Source: Variovorax ginsengisoli
GTDB taxonomy: Bacteria; Pseudomonadota; Gammaproteobacteria; Burkholderiales; Burkholderiaceae_C
Reading direction: 5' to 3'
Length of the DNA stretch: 64,000 nucleotides
NCBI RefSeq assembly: GCF_030811835.1
Contig: NZ_JAUSRO010000010.1
Coordinates: 62,001-126,000 of the forward strand
Below are positions 25,200 through 34,490 of this stretch, in pieces. Position numbers and translations under genes: made by a program. Every line of letters begins with the position of its first letter. Within the stretch, counting starts at the first letter, position 1. Under the pieces are notes generated by a model. That model was not told where the DNA came from, made no database searches, and was given only the letters and a program-made list of their open reading frames with translations.

Positions 25200-28100
25200 T
25201 TACAGCCCGTCCGGGCAGCGGAAGGACGGCATCTCGCGCATGCGCAGCGGGTTGATCGCGCTGCTCGAGATCACTTCCATCCTGGCCCGCTTGCCGTCGA
25301 GGTTGAGCATCACGGTGAAGCGTTCTGGCTGGGGCGAAGCCTGCACCTCGAAGGCATTGATCAGGCGCATCAGTGCCCACGGGCCTTCGAAGAGCTGGGA
25401 GGCGCCGCCGTTGGCGCTCAGCTTGATCTGCGAGGCCACCCGGGTGCTGGGCCAGCTGATGGTCTGCGCGGCAGTGTTGCCGGTGGCGAACTTCAGCGCC
25501 TGGCCGTCCACATCGATGGTGATGTCCTTCATGCCTTCGGGCATTTCCAGAATGCGCAGATCCACCTTGAAGCCCGGCGCCTTGCCGCCGTTGCGGAAGA
25601 AGGCCTCCTTGATCTTCGCGGCCCGCTGGAAGTCGGCCAGTGCCGCGCCACCCGGTGGCTTGGTGCCGTCGGCCAATGGTTTGTAGACCCATGGCGTGGT
25701 GCCGATGTCGACCATGTTGGCCAGCCGGCGCTGATAGAAGTCGTCGAACATGCCGCCCGCCCCGAAGAGCTGGCCAAAGTCGTCGGGCAGCACGTCGGAC
25801 TTGGAGCCCTGCGCGAACGGGTAGCGGCCTGCGATGGTGCGGGCGCAGAAGTCGGTGATCGGCTTGAGGTCAGAGGACAGGCCCTGCCGTTCGGCGTTCA
25901 TGCTCTGGCTGGCACCCGCATCGCCAAGCTGCTGGAGCATCGACTTGATGGGCTCTGGTTGCAGGGCCGCAGCGGCCTTGGCCGAGGCGGCGCCACCGGC
26001 GCCTGCGGGCGGCGGCGCGCTCTTGCTCTTTTGCGCCGCGTCCACCGCGTTGAGCTGCACGAACAACTCGTTGAACATCCGCGTCACGTCGTCAATGGGC
26101 GCGGGCGTGCCCGCGATCAGACGGTGCAGATAGGCGAAATGCTCATCCACCATGGCTTCCATCGGTGCGCCGGCCACCTTGGCTCCGGTCGCAGGGCCTG
26201 CACCCGACAAGGCTGCCATTTCCTCCTTGGCCTTGGTCGCCTTTTCATCGAGCTTGGCCAGAGGATTGGCTACCCCTGCGACTTCGGCCTGCGCCTGCGC
26301 CGTCAGCTGGGTCTCGCGATCGACGCCGCGCAGATAGGCCGGCAGTGGCGAGTCGGGCGCGGCCAGCACCCGGGCCACGGCCAGGCTGCGGTCGAGCCCG
26401 CCGAGCTTGACCAGGCGCACGTCGGCCAGGTAGGCATCCCAGACCTTGATGTATTCCTGCAGGTAGAGCCGGCGCACCCGCGCGGCCACCTCGCCGCCAT
26501 GGTTGCTGGCGATGGCTCCGAGCGCGGTGCTGGCCTGCGCCTGCAACGATGCATCTGGCGTGGCGCTGCCCAACACCCATTCCTGCTCGTCTTCGAGCTG
26601 GCGCGCGACCTTGGCCACCGCGCCCTTGAAGGCCTTGAAATATCCGTCCCGGGTGAACAGCCCTGGCACGCCGCGGGTGATGGGTTGGCCGCTGGCCCGC
26701 TCGAACACCTGGCCCGCATTGGGGCCTCCGGCCGAGGCAACCGAGAACTCGGGGAATTCGCTGCCGACCTGGGCGCGCCTGAGCCGGCTGAAGATGCGGT
26801 ATTCGAACGGATAGGCGCCCAGCATCTCGCGCACATTGGCGACCAGGTTCTTGTCCATCGGCGCCAGGGCGCGCGGCGCGCCGTCGGCCAGCGCGGCGTC
26901 GAGGTGGGTCGCCAGCGCGGCACGTTGCTCTGGCGTCAGGGTGCCGCCAAGGTTGGTGTCCCAGTCGAGCGTGACCCAGGCCTTGAGCGCGTCGGGGTCG
27001 AAATGCGCCGGCGTGTAGAGCATCAGATAGCCCTTGAGCGCTTCGTAGGCCAGCTCCAGGTTGTCGCGGTTGACCGCGCGCAGCCGCTCTTCCAGGCGCT
27101 TGGCCACCCGTGGCAGCAAGGCCTTGTCGAGCAGGTGCCGGTAGCCGATGTTGGCACCGGCCTGAAGGTACTCACCCTGATACAGGCCCAGGGTGTCGAG
27201 CAGGGGCGGGTGGTCGATGTCGTGGCCGGCCTGCAGGGCTGCGCCGGCCACCTTGTCGAGCACCTGCGGCAAGCCCGACACGTCGGTGCTGCCGGCCGGC
27301 GGCAGGGCATCGACCGCGGCCTTCACATCCGACAGGCGGCCGTCTACCTCGGCCACATAGGCCCGGTTGTGCAGATAACTGATCGTCCAGCCGGCGATCA
27401 GCAGCAGGCTGACGAGGGCCATCAGGCCCACGCCGACCCGCCACGCGCGACGCCGGCCCGCCTCCGCCCGACGGTTCTCACCGACCAGGCCCTGTTCGGC
27501 GAACACCACCTCGCGCAGCAGGCGCGACAGGAAGAAGCTTTTGCCGCGCGAGGAGGCGATGGAGGCCGCCTTGCTGTCGACGCCGAAGGTGCGCGCCAGC
27601 GTGCCCAGCACCCGGTCGATGGGCGTGCCTTCCTGGGTGCCACTGGTGAAGTACACGCCGCGCAGCAGAGCGCGCTCCTCCAGGTTGCCACCGCCGTCGA
27701 AGACCGATTCGAGAAAGCCGCCCAGCAGGCCTTTGAGGCCGGCAAACTGCTGAGGAAAGGAGAAGATGGCGGCCCGCTTCATCGGGTCCTGTTCGGCCTC
27801 CATGCGATCGAGCAGGCGGTCGCGCAGGTGTGTTTCGAGGGCCGCGAATTCGCTGCCGAATTCCTGCACCGGCGTGTCGCGGCCACTGGGGTCGTAGGGG
27901 AGGCTGAAACCCCAGACCTGCTCGCGCTCCTCCTTGCCGAGCTCGCCGAAGGTCTCGTTGAAACCGGCGATCAGGTCGGATTTGGTGACCAGCACATACA
28001 CCGGCGGCCTGATGCCCAGGCGCTCGTGCAGCTCCTGCAGGCGGGTGCGCAGGCGTGCGGCGTGTTCCTTTCGATCGGCCGGCGTCTGCTGCAGCAGGTC

Positions 28101-28784
28101 CTGGATGTTGACGGTCAGCAGCACGCCGTTGATCGGTCGTCGCGGCCGGGTCTTCCTGAGCAGGTCGAGAAATGTCTCCCAGGCCGAGGCATCGATCTTT
28201 TCGTCGGACTGTTGCAGCGTGTAGCGGCCGGCGGTGTCGATCAGCACCGCCTCGTCGGTGAACCACCAGTCGCAGTTGCGCGTCCCGCCCACGCCCTTGA
28301 CCGAGGCCTGGCCCATCTTGCCGGCCAGCGGAAAGGTGAGCCCGGCGTTGAGCAGGGCGGTCGTCTTGCCCGAGCCCGGCGCGCCGATGAAGATGTACCA
28401 GGGCAGCTCGTAGAGGTAGTGCCCGCGCTGGAAGAAGCCGCGTTTGCCCGACTGTCTGGCGCTGTCTTCCAGCACCTTCAAGGCTTCACCGAAGCGTTGA
28501 CCGAGCTGCTCGGACTCGCGGTCGGCCTTGCTGGCGACGCCGGTCATGCCTTCCAGCATGGCGGCATTGGCGCGTCGGCGGCGCAGCACGCCCATCACCA
28601 GTGCTGCGACCGCGACCAGGACGATGGCGCCGATGACGAGGCTGCGGGTCCAGGCACCGTCCAAGGGACGGCTCCCGCCCAGGGACAGCAGCGGGCCGAC
28701 CCACCAGATCAAACCCGCCAGCGAGCCCAAGCCGAGCGCCGTAAGGGTGCGCGGGTTCAGGAGGATTTTCAGGATGTTGTTCAT
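25200..28784 (-). CDS. tssM: T6SS membrane protein TssM (IcmF)
   Basis: A full-length 1194-residue inner-membrane protein. Two N-terminal helices (around LGLGSLAGLIWWVGPLLSL and VIGAIVLVAVAALVMGVL) flank a short loop. A cytoplasmic domain has an intact Walker A, GAPGSGKTTALL, near residue 130. A third helix (GLMALVSLLLIAGWTISYL) stands near 455, and the rest is a large periplasmic domain with the IcmF-related and C-terminal regions. TssM forms the trans-envelope complex with TssL and normally TssJ. The intact Walker motif suggests ATP binding is kept. It lies 36 bp after tssL and 21 bp before tagF. Confidence 0.97.
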   Translation of the reverse strand: MNNILKILLNPRTLTALGLGSLAGLIWWVGPLLSLGGSRPLDGAWTRSLVIGAIVLVAVAALVMGVLRRRRANAAMLEGMTGVASKADRESEQLGQRFGEALKVLEDSARQSGKRGFFQRGHYLYELPWYIFIGAPGSGKTTALLNAGLTFPLAGKMGQASVKGVGGTRNCDWWFTDEAVLIDTAGRYTLQQSDEKIDASAWETFLDLLRKTRPRRPINGVLLTVNIQDLLQQTPADRKEHAARLRTRLQELHERLGIRPPVYVLVTKSDLIAGFNETFGELGKEEREQVWGFSLPYDPSGRDTPVQEFGSEFAALETHLRDRLLDRMEAEQDPMKRAAIFSFPQQFAGLKGLLGGFLESVFDGGGNLEERALLRGVYFTSGTQEGTPIDRVLGTLARTFGVDSKAASIASSRGKSFFLSRLLREVVFAEQGLVGENRRAEAGRRRAWRVGVGLMALVSLLLIAGWTISYLHNRAYVAEVDGRLSDVKAAVDALPPAGSTDVSGLPQVLDKVAGAALQAGHDIDHPPLLDTLGLYQGEYLQAGANIGYRHLLDKALLPRVAKRLEERLRAVNRDNLELAYEALKGYLMLYTPAHFDPDALKAWVTLDWDTNLGGTLTPEQRAALATHLDAALADGAPRALAPMDKNLVANVREMLGAYPFEYRIFSRLRRAQVGSEFPEFSVASAGGPNAGQVFERASGQPITRGVPGLFTRDGYFKAFKGAVAKVARQLEDEQEWVLGSATPDASLQAQASTALGAIASNHGGEVAARVRRLYLQEYIKVWDAYLADVRLVKLGGLDRSLAVARVLAAPDSPLPAYLRGVDRETQLTAQAQAEVAGVANPLAKLDEKATKAKEEMAALSGAGPATGAKVAGAPMEAMVDEHFAYLHRLIAGTPAPIDDVTRMFNELFVQLNAVDAAQKSKSAPPPAGAGGAASAKAAAALQPEPIKSMLQQLGDAGASQSMNAERQGLSSDLKPITDFCARTIAGRYPFAQGSKSDVLPDDFGQLFGAGGMFDDFYQRRLANMVDIGTTPWVYKPLADGTKPPGGAALADFQRAAKIKEAFFRNGGKAPGFKVDLRILEMPEGMKDITIDVDGQALKFATGNTAAQTISWPSTRVASQIKLSANGGASQLFEGPWALMRLINAFEVQASPQPERFTVMLNLDGKRARMEVISSSAINPLRMREMPSFRCPDGL

Positions 28785-28820
28785 GCCGTGCTCGAATTCT
28801 GGGATGCGGTAACGCGGCGT

Positions 28821-30173
28821 TCAGCGCGCCGCCACGGGCTGCTGTACGAACAGGGTGACTTCGACCCGACGGTTCTTGCCGCGGCCTTCGGGTGACGCGT
28901 TGTCGCCCACCGCTTCGCTGTCGGCCCGGCCTTCGGCGCGCACCCGCTCGGGCTTGACCGTCTTGACCAGTTCGGTCTTGACGGTGTCTGCGCGGTCTTG
29001 CGAGAGCTGCCAGTTCGACGGGTAACGCAGGGTGCGGATCGGCCGGTTGTCGGTATGGCCGGTCACCAGCACCTGGCCGGGCGTGTCGGAGAGCGCCTGC
29101 GCGATGCGCGGCAGCAGGGTGCGCACGGCCGGCGCGATCACCGCGCTGCCGGCCTCGAAAAAGCCGTCGCCCTTGATGGTCACCACCGACCGATCGGTGA
29201 AATCCTGCACCTGGACCAGGCCGGCGGCGATCTCGGGCTGCAGGAAGCTTGCCAAGCGCGGTGTTACCGCGGGCGGAGGTGGCGGCGCCGGCGTCGGTGT
29301 GGCGCTCACCGTGGCGGTCTTGGCATCCAGGCCGGCGAGCGCCGAGAACACCGGATCGGCGCGGTCGCCCAGCGAAAGACGCAGGGCCATCAGCCCTGCG
29401 GCCAGCACCAGCGCTGTCAGCGCGGCCACCACCCACAGCGGGATGCCGTCGCGCAGGCTGGCGACGGAGGCCGGCTCGCCCTTCCAGCGCGGCGACAGGG
29501 CCTTGTCCGGCGCGGGCTTGCCCTGGCGCAGCAGTTGCACCAGGCGCTGGCGCACGCTGTCGAGCTGTGCGCGGCCGTTGTCGATCACCTTGTAGCGGCC
29601 CTCGAAACCGAAGGCCAGCACCACGTAGAGCAGCTCGAGCAGGTGGCGATTGCCCTCCACATTCTCAGCCAGCCTGGACATCAGCTGGAAGACCTTTTCA
29701 CCGCCCCAGGTCTCGTTGTGGAACTGCACGAGCAGGCTCTGCGCCGACCAGGTACCGGAGCCGCCCCAGGGCGTGCTGGCGGCCGACTCGTCGAGCAGGG
29801 TGCAGAGAATGTAGCGCGCCGCGATGACCTGCTCGTTGGGCAGGCCTTGGGCGCGTGCCTGGGCTTCGAACTTGCGGATGCCTTCGGCCAGCGCCTCCTT
29901 CAGTCCAGACGGATTGGGATGATGGGCGGTCGTGCGGATGTGCGGTGCCGCGGTCAGCAGCGCCGCGGCGGCGGCCACCAGCGGGTTCAGGCTGGCGGTC
30001 ATGAGGGCATCCAGCGCCAGCGGCGCGTCGCGGCCGGCCGGCATGGCTGTGCCAGCACCCACGCTCGCAGGTGGCGCATCACCGGGCGGGCGCGGTCTGC
30101 CTGCCGATGGCTTGATGATCGTGCGGTCCGAGTTGAACGCCGCAAACGGATCTTGGTTGCTGTCGTCGTTCAT
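28821..30173 (-). CDS. tssL: T6SS membrane protein TssL with OmpA-like domain
   Basis: A 450-residue protein. The N-terminal DotU-type cytoplasmic domain includes AARYILCTLLDESAASTPWG and LLELLYVVLAFGFEGRY. A single membrane helix (IPLWVVAALTALVLAAGLMA) lies near residue 260. A Pro-rich linker leads to a periplasmic OmpA/MotB-like peptidoglycan-binding domain: GFFEAGSAVI, VLVTGHTDNRPI, LSQDRADTV and NRRVEVTLF. This fused type of TssL anchors the complex to the cell wall without a separate TagL. That is notable because no tssJ lipoprotein gene is seen in the locus. Confidence 0.96.
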   Translation of the reverse strand: MNDDSNQDPFAAFNSDRTIIKPSAGRPRPPGDAPPASVGAGTAMPAGRDAPLALDALMTASLNPLVAAAAALLTAAPHIRTTAHHPNPSGLKEALAEGIRKFEAQARAQGLPNEQVIAARYILCTLLDESAASTPWGGSGTWSAQSLLVQFHNETWGGEKVFQLMSRLAENVEGNRHLLELLYVVLAFGFEGRYKVIDNGRAQLDSVRQRLVQLLRQGKPAPDKALSPRWKGEPASVASLRDGIPLWVVAALTALVLAAGLMALRLSLGDRADPVFSALAGLDAKTATVSATPTPAPPPPPAVTPRLASFLQPEIAAGLVQVQDFTDRSVVTIKGDGFFEAGSAVIAPAVRTLLPRIAQALSDTPGQVLVTGHTDNRPIRTLRYPSNWQLSQDRADTVKTELVKTVKPERVRAEGRADSEAVGDNASPEGRGKNRRVEVTLFVQQPVAAR

Positions 30174-30216
30174 CTTTGAACCCTGGCTGGCGCTGATGGG
30201 CCGGCGTGTTGATTGG

Positions 30217-31554
30217 TCATGCTCTCACCGCCCAGAATTCCAGTTCCAGGCCGGGGAAGTCGCCGGCGATGTGCATCGCCAGTCCGCCGGAGTTCTCGAG
30301 CTGCTTCCACATGTCGCTGCCGCGGGTCTCGAGTTCGAAATAGTTGTAGCCGGCGTGATAGGGAATCTGCCGAGGCGCCACCGGCAACGGGCGCAGGGTG
30401 ACGCCGGGCAGCTGCAGGTTGACCAGGTCGCGGATGCGTTCGACGGTGCCGATCTTCACCTGCGTGGGGAAGCGCGCGCGCAGGGCGTCGCCCGGCATCT
30501 GCGCGGCCACCGCCAGCACGAACTGGGCGGTGCGCTGCAGCTCCACGTCGGGCACGATGGCCACCTGGATGCCGTACTTGCGGTCCTGCAATTCGATGGG
30601 GATGGCGGTCTGCTCCATCACCATCGACAGCGACTGGCGCAGGTCGTCCATGAGCGGCTTGAAGCAGCGCACCGGGTCGTCGTGGAGGTAGGCTGGCAGC
30701 TGGGCGGGGCGGCGTCTTTCGCGGAAGGTGCTCAAGTCGCCGGCCAAGGCCACACCGTGGAAATACAGCTCCCGCGGATGCAGAACCGAAGTCTGGCGCA
30801 GCTGCGCGAACAGCGGCTCGCTGCGGTTGATGGTCTGCAGCAGGAGAAAGTCGGAAATCTCGCCCACGCCGGCGCGTCCGGGCTGGGCCAGCCGTGCGGC
30901 CAGCGCCTCGCCGCGCTGGTGCAGCAGGCCATGCACCTCGCGCAGGTGAGAGGCCAGGATGTCATTGCTGCCAGCATGGAGGGTCGGTGCGATGAACTGG
31001 GTGTCGAGCACCAGCTGGTTGTCGGCCCGGCGCTCGACGATGCGGGCCAGGCCCAGCGTGGCATAGCCCTCGAGCGCATCGCGCGCCAACATCACGCGCA
31101 GGTTGAGCCGGCCGATCTGCAGTGGCGCCATGCGCTGGCCGGTGACGTTGGTGTCGCCCACCTCGACCTCGGCGGCCTGGTAGCGCGGCGGCATCGAGCC
31201 GGCATCCCCCTCGGCGTCGGACTCGGCCACACCGGGGCGCTGCAGTGGCAACGCCAGCACCACCAGCTCGTCGCGCACGTCGGCGGCAATGTCCAGCGCC
31301 GCCGGTGCGGCGTCCTGGCCGGGGATGTCGAAGGCCACGCCATCGGGCATCAGGCCCTGGGCCGAGCGCAGGGCGATCTTGCCCAGCTGCAAGGCGGCGC
31401 TGTCGAGCGACAGGCTCAGGAAACCCCAGCCATAGGCCCGGCCGGCCTGAGAGCGTTGCTGCTCCTGGGCCAGCAGGTAGCGGTCGTGTTGCTGGAAATG
31501 CTGGGGCTGGAGGAACATGCCCTCGGTCCAGATTACTTTGTTGTGCCAAGTCAT
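30217..31554 (-). CDS. tssK: T6SS baseplate protein TssK
   Basis: A 445-residue protein of the usual length. The N-terminus is diagnostic: VIWTEGMFLQPQHFQQHDRY. Further conserved parts are VMEQTAIPIELQDRKYGIQV and YFELETRGSDMWKQLENSGG near the C-terminus. TssK trimers link the baseplate wedges (TssEFG) to the TssLM membrane complex. It stands between the DUF4280 gene (18 bp) and tssL (43 bp), the normal K-L-M order. Confidence 0.97.
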   Translation of the reverse strand: MTWHNKVIWTEGMFLQPQHFQQHDRYLLAQEQQRSQAGRAYGWGFLSLSLDSAALQLGKIALRSAQGLMPDGVAFDIPGQDAAPAALDIAADVRDELVVLALPLQRPGVAESDAEGDAGSMPPRYQAAEVEVGDTNVTGQRMAPLQIGRLNLRVMLARDALEGYATLGLARIVERRADNQLVLDTQFIAPTLHAGSNDILASHLREVHGLLHQRGEALAARLAQPGRAGVGEISDFLLLQTINRSEPLFAQLRQTSVLHPRELYFHGVALAGDLSTFRERRRPAQLPAYLHDDPVRCFKPLMDDLRQSLSMVMEQTAIPIELQDRKYGIQVAIVPDVELQRTAQFVLAVAAQMPGDALRARFPTQVKIGTVERIRDLVNLQLPGVTLRPLPVAPRQIPYHAGYNYFELETRGSDMWKQLENSGGLAMHIAGDFPGLELEFWAVRA

Positions 31555-31572
31555 AAGGTGCGATCAGAGAGA

Positions 31573-31959
31573 TCAGGGAATCAGATGGGTGACTTGTCCG
31601 GGGAAGCTGATGGTGACCACGCCCGCGTAGGCGCACATGAGCTTGCAGGTGTTGTCCAGTGCCGGCGCGTTCTGGATCAGCACCGTGGGTGCACCGGGTA
31701 TCCAGGGTGCAGGGAACGCCGGCAGGCAGGGCATGGGCGTCAGCGCGCCGAGCGCCGCGGCGGTGGCCGCGGCCACCGCCGGGTTGGCCAGGGAGCTGCA
31801 CATGCCGAACGGCGGAATGTTCAGCATGGGGATGTTGTCGGTGATGACACCTGCCACCTGGTTGCTGGTGAACACGGGGCGCGGTGTGGCGTTGAAGGTC
31901 GACGGCGCCATGCCGAAGCTGCACATCAGCAGCGCGGTGGTACAGACCTGTTGGGGCAT
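31573..31959 (-). CDS. DUF4280 PAAR-like spike-tip protein
   Basis: A 128-residue protein with the DUF4280 pattern: ALLMCSFGMAPSTFN at the N-terminus, NIPPFGMCSSLANPAVAAAT in the middle, PMPCLPAFPAPWIPGAPTVL, and a final KLMCAYAGVVTI. Its conserved cysteines are typical. DUF4280 proteins are PAAR-like and are thought to cap the VgrG spike. No canonical PAAR protein is encoded in this operon, so this one probably does that job. Position between phosphatase and tssK is unusual for a spike tip, which more often follows vgrG. Confidence 0.88.
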   Translation of the reverse strand: MPQQVCTTALLMCSFGMAPSTFNATPRPVFTSNQVAGVITDNIPMLNIPPFGMCSSLANPAVAAATAAALGALTPMPCLPAFPAPWIPGAPTVLIQNAPALDNTCKLMCAYAGVVTISFPGQVTHLIP

Positions 31960-31974
31960 GGTGCGGCTCCGGGT

Positions 31975-32760
31975 TCAATGCGGCTCGGGCGCGGCAGCGC
32001 CGACCCAGACCGAGATGCCACTGAAGTTGTCGTGGCCCGGCTTCTGCTGGGCCGCGGCGTTGCGCAGCACCGCCTGCTCCAGCGCCTGCAGCCAGGCCTG
32101 GGGATGCTCGGCTGCGGCCAGGCTCTGGCACATCTCGGCATCGTCCACGTATTCCCAGAGCCCGTCGGTGCACAGGAGGAACACATCGCCCGGCCGCAAG
32201 GCGCAAGGGGCGGGCTCGGCGCTCAGGTGCAGGTGTTCGGGCGCGCTGCCCAGTGCCGACAGCAGTTCCGAGCGGCGCGGATGGGTGCGCATCTGCCCTG
32301 GCGTCAACGCGCCGGCATCGACCATGGCCTGCACCACGCTGTGGTCGTGCGTGTGCGAGAGCAATTGGCCGTCGCGAAACAGGTAGAGCCGCGAATCGCC
32401 CGCATGGCCCCACGAGGCCTCGGCGCGCTGCAGGTCGATGAACAGGCTCACCACCGTGCTGTGCATGTTCGCCTGCGCTGCGCCATCGGCGCGATGGCGG
32501 ATGACGGTGGCGTTGGTCTCGAGCAGCAGGGCCTGGACCTCGCCCGGCAGCATGACCGGTGCGGCGGCGAAGCGCTCGATGATGTGGCGCACCGCGATGC
32601 GCGCGGCGATGTCGCCGCCGCCATGGCCGCCGGCACCGTCGGCCACCACGCAGACCAGGTGGCGTTCGGAATGCCAGTGGCCGCAGGCATCCTCGTTGTA
32701 GCCGCGGCCGCCCGGGCGCGACAGGATGGCCAGCTCGATCGCCGGTGCGGCGGCCGTCAT
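31975..32760 (-). CDS. PP2C-family Ser/Thr phosphatase (Stp1/PppA type)
   Basis: A 261-residue PPM phosphatase. Metal-binding motifs: RGYNEDACG, VVADGAGGHGGGDIAA, SWGHAGDSRLYLF, LLCTDGLWEYV and a final GHDNFSGISVWV. All core aspartates appear present. The ATG at 32760 overlaps the stop of tagH by 4 nt. In T6SS threonine-phosphorylation pathways the matching phosphatase (PppA) reverses kinase action on the FHA protein. The kinase here is 11 kb downstream in the same operon. Cytoplasmic, no membrane helix. Confidence 0.94.
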   Translation of the reverse strand: MTAAAPAIELAILSRPGGRGYNEDACGHWHSERHLVCVVADGAGGHGGGDIAARIAVRHIIERFAAAPVMLPGEVQALLLETNATVIRHRADGAAQANMHSTVVSLFIDLQRAEASWGHAGDSRLYLFRDGQLLSHTHDHSVVQAMVDAGALTPGQMRTHPRRSELLSALGSAPEHLHLSAEPAPCALRPGDVFLLCTDGLWEYVDDAEMCQSLAAAEHPQAWLQALEQAVLRNAAAQQKPGHDNFSGISVWVGAAAPEPH

Positions 32761-34454
32761 GCGCGGTCCTTCTGCAGCTGGGCAATGTGCTCTTCGTAGG
32801 CTTTGAGGAAGGCCTTGCCGAACAGGGTATGGAAGTCGTCTTCGGCCTCGGTGCTGATCTGGGCGTAGTGTTCGGTGAACACCTCCCACATCGCGGCCTT
32901 GCGGCTGCCGGGCAGCAGCGAACGCAGGACCGAGCGCTGCTGGAGCCGGCCTTCGAGCTCGCTGGGCTTGAAGCGCTCGAGCACGCCGGCCAGCGCCGCG
33001 CGCATGCCCGCGACGAAGCCGAACTGGTGGGCGCGCAGGTCGTTGAAGGCATCGCGCATGGCTGGCACCGGCTCCATGAAGCCGCGCATCGGCGGCGACA
33101 GCAGGTGCTGCAGGGCGGCCTCGCCGCTGGGCGAAAACTTCAGCGGATTGTTCTTCTGAGCCACGATCATGGTGGCCTCGGCACGCACCTCGCGCTTGAG
33201 CGCCGCGCGGGCCACCAGCAGATCGACCGTCCCCTGGGCGGATTCGTGCAGCAACTCGCCGATGAGGTGCATCAGCTCCGGTGTCATCTGCTCGACCTGG
33301 AGGCCGGGCACGCCCAGGCCCTCGCGGAAGGCAGCCAGCAGGGTGTCGCCGTGTGCCGATGCAGGCACCGGCGGCGGGGCTGCCACGCACACGGTCGCGA
33401 GCGTTTCTGGCACCGGTGCTGGCGCGGGTGCAGGTTCGGCGAAACCATCGAAAGCCGCCAGCGGGTCCGGCGATTTCGACGCTTCGGCCGAGGGCGCTGG
33501 TATCGCGCCGATGGACGCGCGGATCACGGTCCGGCCGTCGCCTTCCGGGATGTCCCAGGACAGCACAGCGCCCGCCGGGACAGGGGGAGCGGGTGCGTGC
33601 TCGGTTGCTGGCGGCGGCAGGAAGGGCAGGTTCAGTTCCGACACAGCGTCAGCCTGGGCCTGCCCGCTGGCGCGCGGCGCGCTGTTGAGCGACTGCATCG
33701 GATCGTGGTTGGCGGCCATGTTGGGCGCAGCCATGGGAGCCGCCAGCCGGGAGTTGGCCAGCGGATCGTCGCCGCCCGAACCCGGCTTGAGTCCGAACAG
33801 CGCATCCAGCGAGTGGTCGTTGCCAGCGGGCAGGTCAGGGATCAGCGCGACCGGCGCGGCGGCGCTGGCGTCCAGGCCGAAGTGGCCACCCTGGCGGCCC
33901 AGCGATTGCGCAAAATCCTGTACGCCCGACCGGGCCGAGGGGGCATCCGGCGCGAAGGGGTCCCAGTCATCGGGGATGCCGCCGGCCGCAGGGCGCGCTG
34001 AAGGCGCCGGTGCCGGCGCAGGCCGCACGTCGGCAAAACCGAGGGATGCCAGTGGATCGACCAGGCCGCCAGTGGTCCGCGCACCGCCGGCCGACCCCAG
34101 CAGGTCGGCGAAGGGGTCGTCGCTGACGGCCGCAGCGGTGGCCGCCTGCGCGCGCACCTCCAGCACGAAGCCGCCGATCTGCACCTGGTCGCCGGGCCGG
34201 ATCGGCATCTCGCGGCCGCTGCCCACCGGCTGGCCGTTGACCAGGATGGGGTTGCTGCCTCGGTCGACGATGGCATAGGCGCCGCTGCGATACACCACCT
34301 GGGCATGCACACGGGAGATGGTGCGGTCGGGATCGGGCAGCACCAGCTGGTTGGTGTCAGCGCGGCCGATGGTGCCACCCAGTTCGTCGAAGCCCGCGCT
34401 CGGTGCGCTGGTGATTGGGGCGCCATGAAGCGAAATCACGGTCAGGTTGATCAC
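32757..34454 (-). CDS. tagH: T6SS FHA-domain protein TagH (Fha1-like)
   Basis: A 565-residue protein. The N-terminal FHA domain (about residues 5-100) has IGRADTNQLVLPDPDRTISR, VHAQVVYRSG and NGQPVGSGREMPI. These are the phosphothreonine-binding loops. A long Ala/Pro-rich disordered region of about 230 residues follows. The C-terminal TagH domain includes AFREGLGVPGLQ, MHLIGELLHESAQGTVDLL, NNPLKFSPSGEAALQHLL, and MWEVFTEHYAQI. It is the likely target of the operon kinase and phosphatase and a trigger for assembly. Confidence 0.95.
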   Translation of the reverse strand: MINLTVISLHGAPITSAPSAGFDELGGTIGRADTNQLVLPDPDRTISRVHAQVVYRSGAYAIVDRGSNPILVNGQPVGSGREMPIRPGDQVQIGGFVLEVRAQAATAAAVSDDPFADLLGSAGGARTTGGLVDPLASLGFADVRPAPAPAPSARPAAGGIPDDWDPFAPDAPSARSGVQDFAQSLGRQGGHFGLDASAAAPVALIPDLPAGNDHSLDALFGLKPGSGGDDPLANSRLAAPMAAPNMAANHDPMQSLNSAPRASGQAQADAVSELNLPFLPPPATEHAPAPPVPAGAVLSWDIPEGDGRTVIRASIGAIPAPSAEASKSPDPLAAFDGFAEPAPAPAPVPETLATVCVAAPPPVPASAHGDTLLAAFREGLGVPGLQVEQMTPELMHLIGELLHESAQGTVDLLVARAALKREVRAEATMIVAQKNNPLKFSPSGEAALQHLLSPPMRGFMEPVPAMRDAFNDLRAHQFGFVAGMRAALAGVLERFKPSELEGRLQQRSVLRSLLPGSRKAAMWEVFTEHYAQISTEAEDDFHTLFGKAFLKAYEEHIAQLQKDRA

Positions 34455-34490
34455 GTTGTCGAATCCTCGAATAAGGGACCTGCAGTGACG

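Noticed and set aside
25959..28895. Very long open frame antisense to tssM, and similar long antisense frames elsewhere (for example 194-1924 and 29932-32799)
   Set aside because: Typical of high-GC DNA opposite real genes; the translations are Arg/His/Gln-rich without family likeness, while the other strand has clear T6SS or enzyme motifs.
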